This document shows, one piece after another, positions 55,018-64,000 of a stretch of DNA of 64,000 bases. The notes beneath the pieces are model-generated. The model worked only from the letters and a program-made list of their open reading frames with translations, did no database searches and had not been told where the DNA came from. Positions within the stretch are counted from its first letter, which is position 1; every line of letters begins with the position of its first letter. Origin of the DNA: Pachyseris speciosa. Taxonomy: Eukaryota; Cnidaria; Anthozoa; Scleractinia; Pachyseridae. Made by a program: the position numbers and the translations under genes. The DNA is taken from NCBI GenBank assembly GCA_016490735.1, contig JAEMWC010000153.1, positions 922,001 through 986,000 on the forward strand, read 5' to 3'.

Positions 55018-56205
55018 TCACTCTCTTGACCGATGGCGAATTTCACTTTTCGATGTCCACGAGATACAATTGGAGCCTTCGCCAATCCACCTGCAAATCT
55101 GCCTTGCTTTTAAACTCGTTAATTTGGTTACGAGGTTAAAAAGCTTGCTTCGTCCGTCGGGCAATAACACTCTTCCGTATCCCGACAGAACACCGACGAC
55201 CACCCGATTTTTTCCTGGTTCTTTGAGATTGGTTCTGACGTAAGTTCCGGCGCCTGAGCTTCCTTCCCATGCGTCACATCTGCTAATCAGCAAATTGGAT
55301 ACGACTCGAGAGTAGCAATGGCTGTACCACAGTGAATTGGCTTTTTTGTCGCCGGGGAAGCTGGCAAAGTGTAGTTTGTAGAGATATCCAGTGCTTTTGA
55401 TGACTCCAAGCTTTAGGTAGGGTCGTTTGTGGACGGCTCTCTGGAGCGTAATAACTGCATAATCAAAACTTGGTGATTTGCTTTCAACGCGCCACTTTTC
55501 GGGAAAATTAACGCTGTGCACGCCAATCCAACGTAATTTTCCGTTTCGTCGTAGAATTGCGACTCGCAGGTTCGAGATTGGCGTGAGAAGCCGGGTGCCA
55601 TTATGCAGGCAGTGCGCAGACGTCAGCACGTGAGTACGGGAGATGAGCGAACCTGAGCAGCCGGTTGAGATCGTGACGGATGTCGAAAACGGGAATTTCT
55701 GGGCTTGTGTAGACGTGTTTAACCTGATGCGACCATCACGCCCGAAAATAAGCCTCTTCGCTCGGCGTTTTGTAGGCTGGGGTTGAAAACAAGGCAAAAA
55801 GGAATCCTTGAAATCTGCTCTCTGGGTTAACGAAAAGTTCTCGGGATTGTCAATTAGGGCTTTCTCCACCAAGTGGTCAACTTCTGTTTCGTTAGATGTT
55901 TTCAGAAACTCAATATCGCGAAGTGGAATTTTGGTTAAAGTGTGGGAGCCATTTTGCCACAGTGTTTCGTAATTGAAGTCGACGAGGTCTTCTCCGTTGT
56001 CGTTCAAATTTACCGAGTACACTTTGAACATAGCAGACGCGTCTCCTGGGACCGTCCGCACCATCCTGTATCGGCCATGGGTTTTTCTTGATGTTTGCAG
56101 GTTATGCTTACGTTGCCCATGTCTTGGCTTCCTCGTTGCAGCTTCTTCCAGTAGAAATGTCCCAAAGAGGAACAGTATAAGTGAAAATGTTGAAGAAGTC
56201 TTCAT
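55018..56205 (-). CDS. PRSS23/PRSS35-like secreted serine protease B (single exon)
   Basis: S1-family serine protease, 395 aa, intronless. ATG 56205 opens a clear signal peptide (MKTSSTFSLILFLFGTFLLE). The prodomain has the motif NYETLWQNGSHTLT, shared with protease A, and N-glycosylation sequons. A dibasic site KRRAKR (ending at residue 151) precedes LIFG. The catalytic triad is His198 (TSAHC), Asp248 (SFDYAVITL) and Ser317 (GSSGAG). FASFPGDKKANSLWYSHC aligns with FASFPADKPEFTLWYSYC of protease A. It is convergent with A across 17.7 kb. Extracellular action is predicted; the substrate is unknown. PRSS23 against PRSS35 orthology cannot be decided here because both vertebrate genes derive from one ancestor. 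The complete frame and motifs make a pseudogene unlikely. Confidence 0.9.
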   Translation of the reverse strand: MKTSSTFSLILFLFGTFLLEEAATRKPRHGQRKHNLQTSRKTHGRYRMVRTVPGDASAMFKVYSVNLNDNGEDLVDFNYETLWQNGSHTLTKIPLRDIEFLKTSNETEVDHLVEKALIDNPENFSLTQRADFKDSFLPCFQPQPTKRRAKRLIFGRDGRIRLNTSTQAQKFPFSTSVTISTGCSGSLISRTHVLTSAHCLHNGTRLLTPISNLRVAILRRNGKLRWIGVHSVNFPEKWRVESKSPSFDYAVITLQRAVHKRPYLKLGVIKSTGYLYKLHFASFPGDKKANSLWYSHCYSRVVSNLLISRCDAWEGSSGAGTYVRTNLKEPGKNRVVVGVLSGYGRVLLPDGRSKLFNLVTKLTSLKARQICRWIGEGSNCISWTSKSEIRHRSRE

Positions 56206-56322
56206 TTTTTTCTGTTTCTGAAGAGGTCTGTAGACGACACTCGTAAGGGCTGAGATGACTGCGTACGGTGTGGTTCTCCGAACAGCAGCGATCTTGTTTT
56301 GATGTTGTTTAAGAGTATCGTC

Positions 56323-56330
56323 CTTATATA
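56323..56330 (-). promoter_or_regulatory. TATA box of protease B
   Basis: TATATAAG on the minus strand lies about 118 bp upstream of the ATG. With the usual 30-bp spacing, transcription would start near 56295 and give a 5' UTR of about 90 nt without an intron. Confidence 0.6.
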
Positions 56331-56479
56331 AGTACTTCGTTTTGATATATTTCTAAGATTAGAGGCGGAAAATCGTGATAATAAAGTTAAAATGGCAATT
56401 GACAAGTCTGGTTGGGCTGATATATTCCCGAGAGAAATTTCACGCTCCACTGATCGATACACACAAACCGTCGGCTGAG

Positions 56480-58240
56480 TTGCCGGGATCGACTAAAATT
56501 AACGTTGTTCCTTAATCGATAATTCAAGGCTAGATCTGCTGCTGCACCGAAATTTGCAATTGAAAAAACTTTCTGCGAGACGTACCTTTCTATTCCTACT
56601 TTTTGAGGAAATTATCATTTCAAAGATACCGAGGTTTCTGCTTTCTTTATCCTGAATAGTAGCACTTGTAAACTCGCCACCTTCGAAGCATGTTCATTCG
56701 TTTCCCAATGTCTGTGTACACGTTTGTTAAGTTACCGCAACTCGTGGTTCGTCGAGTAAATAAGTACAAAAGAAGAATAGACTGGTTGAGTTTGTGGGAG
56801 TTCCGGTCAGAGCTCTAAACACCTGCCCCCCAAACACCCCGCATTCTTTAAAAATCAAGGTTATGCTCTTGTGCTTGATGTTGGACTTTATCCCTACGAC
56901 AGAGTACAAAAGAAACAAACAGCAAAGAGTTTTCAACGCTAGGTATGCGCGCAGTGTCGGCTTTTTTTTTTTTTTTTGTTCGGTTTCATTGGACAAGGAA
57001 TGTAAGTGCGGTTGGCGAGACCATTGTTCCGCCTGGTAACTTCAAGGTATTTTATTATTACGATGAACAACTGACCAGCTTTCTTGACGTAAACAAAGCT
57101 AAGAACAGGCGTGCGTATTCAAGCATTCGATATAGCTCCAAAATTCTAGAAATTTTTAGCTAATTTCGTAGTTCGAAAGAAAGTAATAACATCACAGGTT
57201 GGTTTCAAGAAGGATACGCTGAAGGAATAAAACGGAAAAGGAAATTCATTTGTTTTGTATTTTGCAGTTACATTCAATTTGATTTGCCACACGAAAGGAA
57301 AAGATGTTCGAAGTTACCCAGTTGAGACCGACAATTAAGATAGCTTGAATGGAAAGGCGCTGACATGAAATACCTTCTCTATATAACGTGAGTAATGAAG
57401 TTCGAAAACAAACTGGAAAAAATAGATTGTATTCGTATTATACAGATCTGCTGACCACCAAGGGAGTATTTCTTAAGCTTTGTACGCAAAGGAGCTCGGT
57501 GTTCCTTACCACAAAAGGAAAGTTGTGTAATACTGCATATAGTCATTAAATCAGGCAAGTTGGACGACGAAGGCTTTTAATTGCAGGACGGTATAAACTG
57601 GAAACTTTTATCACATGTGTAAATAAAAAAGAATCTTGAAAAGAAACCAGCGCGAAAAATTTTCCATGGCAACCGAAAGACGAGAAAATAAGTCATTAAG
57701 TATATATCCTATATTTCCGTCTCCGCCTTCTTTCCTAATTTCAATACCAAATATCAGATGTACGTGGGAAATAGATTTGCAAATTTTACACTACAGCGCA
57801 TCGATTTTAATTTCTTTTTATAGGATGGCATTACGATTTTAGAATTGTTGTTCTTTTCCGTGCAATATAACATGCAGTGTTGCATCAGACTATTTTCAGG
57901 CTATGACTGGGCGAAAAGGTTGCTCAAAATAAGAAACTGACGAAACAAGACGACGTAAAAGCTTGTCATTGTGATGTTGGAATTATCCAGATTCTAATTA
58001 AATTTATATAGGCTGTGATATAAACTGAGGTGTGAAGAGGATTTAGCTAACTGCAGCCACTGTAACGGGAAAAAAGATATCAGTATAAAGCTGTACCTAA
58101 AGGACAAGAAATTTAGTGGTTAAATTTACAGAAAACACAATTTTTAGTTAGTTGCGGGGTTCATATGCACCTCCTGCACTGCTCTGACACTTATATTCTC
58201 TTTGTCAAACTTTTACTCATTGCAGCGCATGAAATGTGTC
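56480..58240. other. Intergenic, nothing recognised
   Basis: Short unrelated open frames only. A homopolymer T run lies at 56961-56977. Confidence 0.4.
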
Positions 58241-58245
58241 TCTAA

Positions 58246-58518
58246 AGGCCCTGGCAAACGAGGACACATTTGTTGCGGACACAAATGTTTCCCCGTTTGC
58301 CCGCGCGAGCAACATTTGCTGCGGACACAAAATTTGTGTCCGAGACACAAAAAAATGTTTCTGACTTTTACCAGAAACATTTTGTCAGCAACAAATGTTT
58401 CCCAGTTTGCGCAGCATGAAAACACAACATTTTGTTTTGTGTCCCGCTCGTTTGCACACCCAAGAAACATCATGAGCAACAATGCGTCCGCAGCAATGTG
58501 TCCTTGTTTGCAGGGCCT
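58246..58518. mobile_element. PIF/Harbinger-like MITE
   Basis: The ends AGGCCCTGGCAAACGAGG and, inverted, AGGCCCTGCAAACAAGG are flanked by TAA on both sides (58243-58245 and 58519-58521). The interior has ACACAAAT/ATTTGTGT and GTTTCTG/CAGAAAC palindromes. A 112-codon frame across it is an artefact. Confidence 0.75.
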
Positions 58519-58529
58519 TAACTTTGACT

Positions 58530-61500
58530 ACTATTCGTAAAATTATTCAAAGATCCGGCTTCAAATATATACGAAAGATACTGTGGAGCAATTTTTTGTA
58601 CGGTGCTATTTTTACAAGTGCTGTGCAAGGTGCTTCCAGTTTTTGAGTGTGAGACTGAAATTCTAAAGTGTCACCAGCATTTAAACAAAGAGAGGTATTT
58701 TTCAGCGGCCTTTGCTTGTTATTTTGTGCAAAGAGGCCCAATAAACTTGTTGAGTCCATGGATGAATCCTAAAGCGCAGGTAAAAAAGGAGAAAGTTTTC
58801 GAACAGACGCTGTTTATTCTGTTCAAAACCTGGCAAATAAATGAAAATGCATTTTGTCCTCGGTTTGTGACATAGGCCTACTCGTAAGAAAATTTCCGAG
58901 TTGCCGCAACTGGAATCGAAACACGGACTCTCATGATGCCTAACAAACGACTTGAAGTCAATGTTTTGGCTTTTAGCCGTTAATTGTCTGCGTAGCTGTG
59001 TTTACTTGTCTAGGTACTTCAGTCTTTCTAGAGTCAATGATTTATTTCCTATGACGCGTGTATTAGCGGTATCCCTAGATCAGAAGACTTCTCATAGCTC
59101 GGACGCTAGATACAAACAGGGTAACGGCGCCAACTGGCCGCCTGATCCAATACATAAATGCGTAGATGCTTTTAAAAGACCTCTCCTCTTTACATCCTTG
59201 CGGTGCCTCTAACGATTCGTTAAACCTGACTAGTTACATCTAACGACCGCGTATATTGACGTCAGGTACGTGCACTTTACGCTAAGATAGGCTAAGTGCT
59301 CTTCAAGAGGCGAAATTAAGTTGAATACAAAATTCTTCGTAATAAAAATAAGACGCATGTTTCGAAGTACAGACATTCCTGATCGTAAAATAAGATGCAG
59401 TTTTCGCGTTGACTTAAATTTGAAGACAGCTCCCGTTTTGATGACTGAAGGTATGACTCAGGTCGGCAAATTAAACGCCGCGAAAATGGAATACAACTGG
59501 CGAGGTTTTGTCGAGAGCGTGCACGGGCGCACGTTATCTTCGTTACTACTTTCAAGTTGACAGGCCAGACGCATACCCATACCTAAGACTGTCTGGGTTG
59601 TAGAGATGTTTTCGAAGTTTCAGTAACACTCGCGATTATCATCCAACTCGTTGAGCTTAAAGATAACGAATGTACCGCATTCATGCATGGTTCAAAACGT
59701 TTTAGTTTTACCGGGGAAAGTCTCTTGCAGAAAAACTTGTTGTGGTTAAAATCTGATCTAATATGGTGGTTGACTGGTGGTCGCAGGGACTGTAGTCGCA
59801 CAAACAGTGCACAACATACAAACATTTGAAGGGAATATTTCCACAAATTGCCTCACAGGGCGTAATTGTGGTTCCCGCGATGTTAGGCATTTTGGTAACT
59901 AAAATGGGTAGATCACACGAAAGTACTTTGTCTTCGACTTCCCAGGGACAGGCCGTTTCGTTCGTGAGAATGTTTACACGGCAAAACGACGAGAGCGAAA
60001 TCCAGCATAGAGCCTGGCGTTGAGAAACGGCGCACCGCTTAAGCTGCGTGCATATTCTGTAAAATAAATTGCAGCACCATCTCCGGTGACAATAACCTGC
60101 GAATTCGAAAAATTTAGACTAATATCAATCTGTGGAGAGAAGCAGCATCTTAAAAGCGTTTTAAAAGTCTTGTTCAGTTGCTAGCTTCATATAAAAATCT
60201 ACAACTCCTTCTCCCTCTCAAGACCGGTAAACTGAGAAAAGTATCGACTTCCTCCTTGAAAGCAAGTGTAAGTGCACAGGGTACCAACCAAGTGAAAATC
60301 GTCTCGATAGCGTAACAGTTTCAGTTTCGAGTATTCATCTAAAACAACTTTATTTCCAGCTGGCACCGTACAAGTGCCAAATGCCAGCTAGCTAATTATT
60401 ATGTTAGGATTCAAAGTTGCAACCTAAGTGACAGGTTATCGGGAGGATGGTTTCATCCAACCAATATTCTATTCAACTTTTACCTTATACAAGTCACGAT
60501 CAAAGTAACATTTCCTTCCTTTTGATATTGATTTCCATCTTTTCACGGCTTCTTATGAAGGGATGTTTCGCTCATTTTTACGGATACCCTTTACGGTTTT
60601 ACCATGACCCCGGCGACTAAATTATCCTGTTCAAAAATTACTATAATTCTGACCCTCGTTACTGTCAGTGTAGGAATGCAGACACACGTCGTCACTGGCG
60701 CAATTCGCAGTGTCTCATGCAAAATTAGTTGATCATATAAGTTGGAAGCTCGACTTGCTTATACAGGCAACACAAATGTGAACTCCAGCCCAGATACAAA
60801 CGAAAGCACAAGTTATTCCCCTGGGACAGATCATTATTCACAGCCTGCATTTAGACGTCTTTTTCTTCATTCCTCAGTGCTCGCTATTGTCATCCTGTCT
60901 CTACCCAGGAAGGAAGTAGAAGCGGTCTGCACACTGTCTAAGCATTAAAGGACCAGTTGAAGGGCTCTATATCGCGTCAAAGTTGGGTTCCTTGTGTTTT
61001 CCCTCTCAACTTCTCTTGCATGCGTTAGTGTTCGAGTGCAGTTCTTAGACCATGCAAAGACAACGTGTAAGCGCAAGAAGAGCAACAAAGGAATATTGCC
61101 ACTCCTTCGATCCTTCATTTCCATTCACGGTCTACGGTGCCTGAACATTACCATTGGACCACCAAAAACAACAGAAAGGGGCGCAGGGCGCAGGACTTGT
61201 TTTAAACATTACTCCAAGACGGTGCAGTGGTAAAAAGGTTCGTGCTTCATTTGCGATTTTAATGTTTAGAAGTAATTTTTTATGGTTTTGCATTAGAAAC
61301 ATATTTCCAGTTGGCACTGTGATACCTCTGAAGGTAGTGGCTAGATCTCAGAGGTAGTCAAACCACAATTTCTAAACCTCGGTAATTGCCGAGGTGTCAC
61401 CATCATCTCCACCAATTTTAAGTGGAAGACACCTCCATCCCCGCACCTGGCATAGAGCCCCCTTGCGCATTCAGAAATTCCGCGAATATTTTCCCACGCT

Positions 61501-62580
61501 GGGCTTTCAATTTATTCCCAAAGTGTTTGTCTTTGGTTTGGTTACTGCTTATTGCTTGAACTCGTAAACACGGAAGAAAGAAAAGATGACTGTGATGAAT
61601 GCGATAACAGATTACTGAGACGCGATGTTCGGCTTTTTTTACCATACCCATGATTGCACAATAAGTGTTGATAGCATGTGTGCAAGGGAAGAGGATATTA
61701 CTGTAAATCGTGTTCTTGCCAGGTTATAAACTGCTTCTTTCACGGATAACCTGTTCTAAACAAACCTCAAGTGTTTTGATGTCTGAGGCGTTCTCTTGCA
61801 AACTTCTCAAGTGTTTCTTCCGTTGTTTTTGTTAGCAAACTTATATTGATCCGGACTATTCGCTGTCTTCTCACTGTGTACTAATAATCAGCTAAGATTG
61901 TGTTTACTTCTCAGACAAGTGGATTCTAGACAAGCCGGTATTTTAAATACACTTCAGTGTGAAAGGATTTCATACGTCTGAGGGGTTTACCGACTCCAAA
62001 GTATTATTTGGGGGACAAAGAAACCCAGTTTACTAACACAACCTTCAGATTCTGTCATTCGTCCAGGTAACGTAAGACACTGCCAAGGTTAGGGAAATCG
62101 TTCCTACGCCCGTTGATTTGAAAGAAGTTCCAAAAAAATTATGCACTGAGTGTAAAGCTTGTAAAGCGTATAATCTGAACATACCACTCCTTTTGCCGTT
62201 TTGTTTTGGAATGTTGTTTACTAAGCTGATTTACCAGCCTTCGCATTACAACGGACATACAAACAAACTGCATGCACGATATCACTCAAAAGATAATAGG
62301 CTTACAAAGCGTAGGACGGAACGTTACATCTGTGATATCCAATAACTCTGTGAACAAAATAACATCTTTTTTCCTCAACGCCAACGCTAGCAGACGATTT
62401 CCGGCTTTGCAGGGCTATTGGTAAGTTCCTGTCCATCGCCCAGCCCCCTCAGAGAGAAGACTAACCACAAGGATCCACACGCAGGTGGCTAATTTACATT
62501 CGAAATGTAGCCTGCTCGACTCGCGGTTTTCGTTTGCGCAAACCACTGTCATCACCCCAGGGTACGACGGATTTAGCTAG
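58530..62580. other. Intergenic, no gene recognised
   Basis: Many frames of 60-90 codons on both strands, none with a recognisable product or convincing splice context. A small perfect hairpin CCTCGGTAATTGCCGAGG lies at 61377-61394. Confidence 0.4.
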
Positions 62581-62590
62581 ATTTTAACGA

Positions 62591-62725
62591 GCGTTTGACT
62601 GAGAACACAATTTAAGGTAACTTTATAGAAAGTTCGAGTAAATAATAATTTAGAACTTATATAGTATAACTAGTGTTTGACTGAGAACACAATTGAAGGT
62701 AACTTTATAGAAAGTTCGAGTAAAG
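62591..62725. repeat. Direct duplication, about 53-bp unit at 80-bp spacing
   Basis: GTTTGACTGAGAACACAATT, GGTAACTTTATAGAAAGTTC and GAGTAAA occur twice in the same order. Confidence 0.85.
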
Positions 62726-63470
62726 GGAAAGGGTCGCTTGCTGGAAGGGGTAAGCAGACAACACTCTTCGCACCTGTAAATGATAACGTACAGTTCTACA
62801 ACTGACGGAAGATACTGTATCGCCATTGGTCGCTCGTGGGGAACTTGGTAAAAGATCTTGCATGCAAACACGTGTATGCGGCATGTTCTAACTGATCAGA
62901 GAAATGACGATTTTTTTTATTTTTGAACAATTTAATGAGGTTTTCAGTAAAGAATACAAATATTTCAGTTTAAAATTACAGGAATCGTCTTGGAGTATCA
63001 AAAAGGAAACTATCCCGCTCCCCCGACGCGCGTACTCAAGTGAGCAGTAGCAAGCAACTTACTATTATTAGGGTCTGAGATCAGCCTGGGGCTCAAAAGT
63101 TTTTTCCTTGACCAAAGAGTCGATCTCCTAGCCTGCTTACAGGCTTTTCATTTGGGCAATTCAGAGAGGTTGGCGCTCGGTCAAATGCTAACGATCTCCC
63201 TTCCTTACAGTCTTTCTTAAATTTACCAGAACTAAGCCCTGAACCATTGGTCTCCCGAGTCACAGCCGCTACACAGTTTTAGCAGCTCGTAGCATTAAAA
63301 GTTATCTACAATTCGTATCGAGTTTGAAACACAACGTTACTGCAGTATTTTCGACAGCTAGACCCAAAATAGAAACTTTCCCTGCACTGAAACTTTGCTA
63401 GAGTTCGAGAAGGCGTACATACGTGCTAGGCAGTGATAAACTAAGTTTTGTCGATTCAAGAGATTGAAAA

Positions 63471-63565
63471 AATAAAATCGAATCTCTAGAGCTAAATGAT
63501 ACTGGTGCGACGGCTGTGTCACAAGAGTGCGCCACAACAGATTGGGCGCCCGAACAGGGATTTGG
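63471..63565 (+). mobile_element. Possible LTR end and lysine-tRNA primer binding site
   Basis: GGCGCCCGAACAGGGA (63545-63560) equals 16 nt complementary to the 3' end of lysine tRNA, the usual primer site of many retroelements. Upstream are AATAAA (63471) and a CA-ending stretch (CCACAACA, near 63533-63540) at U5-like distance. One extra G breaks the match to the terminal CCA. No gag-like frame is seen before the window ends, and the LTR start was not found. Confidence 0.4.
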
Positions 63566-64000
63566 GTGAGAGTCGATGGTGCATTTACATTTCGTGGCTT
63601 TTCATTTTCCGCAAATGTGAAGGAACTATCTTTTTCGTTGCTTAAAGGAAAGAGCGGTTAATGATGTAGTGAGAGTTCTTGTCTATCACTACACAGACCA
63701 CATTCGAATCCTCGAACAGGTATTCGACGCTGTATTAGTTTATTCCTTGTTCTCGTTGCATCGCCAAATTTGTACATCATCTGGGAAATTCATCAACAGC
63801 GAAGACTTGGAAAGGTGTCAAAAAAAAATGGCTAAAAGTCAGATACACAGTAGCTCCAATTAACTATTTCACATCCATAACTACGAGCAAAAAGTTCTTG
63901 AGTGTGATTGAAAATAAAGATGAGTGTCCTTTGCTTTCTGCTTTACACTAACTTCTTAAGGCAGCAAGTCTACAAAAGAAAAGTTACGGTTACATAGAAT

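Noticed and set aside
58202..58540. 112-codon plus-strand frame rich in Cys/His
   Set aside because: Entirely within a PIF/Harbinger-like MITE; the reverse strand has a mirror frame because of the palindromes.
1..64000. CRISPR arrays, bacterial operons or phage
   Set aside because: No regularly spaced repeats with unique spacers and no prokaryotic gene arrangement; the genes are spliced animal genes.

Overview
This window is animal nuclear DNA. It has spliced genes with GT-AG introns, long non-coding stretches, dense microsatellites, many foldback MITEs, tRNA-derived SINEs, a hAT transposon and Penelope-like retroelement pieces. The gene content and repeat style suggest an anthozoan cnidarian, most likely a stony coral. 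That taxonomic call is inference; nothing here is diagnostic to genus.

Left part (1-16.6 kb): two housekeeping genes lie head to head. On the minus strand is the 5' half of LONP2, the peroxisomal Lon protease, as eight phase-consistent exons from the ATG at 8418 to 149; the AAA+ and protease exons lie beyond base 1. On the plus strand is a complete five-exon MRPL52, a mitochondrial large-subunit ribosomal protein (8548-16569). Only 129 bp separate the two ATGs, so they probably share a bidirectional promoter. MRPL52 intron 3 (6.1 kb) holds a 4.3-kb hAT-type transposon with intact termini but a frameshifted transposase, a pogo-like MITE with another palindrome nested in it, and other debris. 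LONP2 introns hold several palindromic MITEs.

Middle (16.6-35.9 kb): mostly non-coding. I see hairpin MITEs, twin TTAA-flanked elements, a minisatellite of about 190 bp and one good orphan coding exon on the minus strand (26480-26649) with a decayed inverted copy of itself nearby.

Right part (36-64 kb): two intronless, secreted PRSS23/PRSS35-type trypsin-like proteases (36020-37318 plus, 55018-56205 minus) point at each other across 17.7 kb of repeats. Both keep His-Asp-Ser, a dibasic propeptide site and a shared prodomain motif, so they are an inverted paralogous pair. Between them lie SINEs, PIF/Harbinger-like and hAT-like MITEs, three Penelope-like element fragments and a GAT-rich tandem array. 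From 56.5 to 64 kb I recognise no gene; a lysine-tRNA-type primer binding site near 63545 may mark the start of an LTR element running off the right edge.

The most notable signal is RNA. A near-canonical type I hammerhead ribozyme (51451-51515, minus) sits at the tip of a foldback of about 190 bp. Four further hammerhead-like motifs, all with one extra core nucleotide, lie in the Penelope-like 3' regions, and two sequence-unrelated families keep the same helices by compensatory changes.
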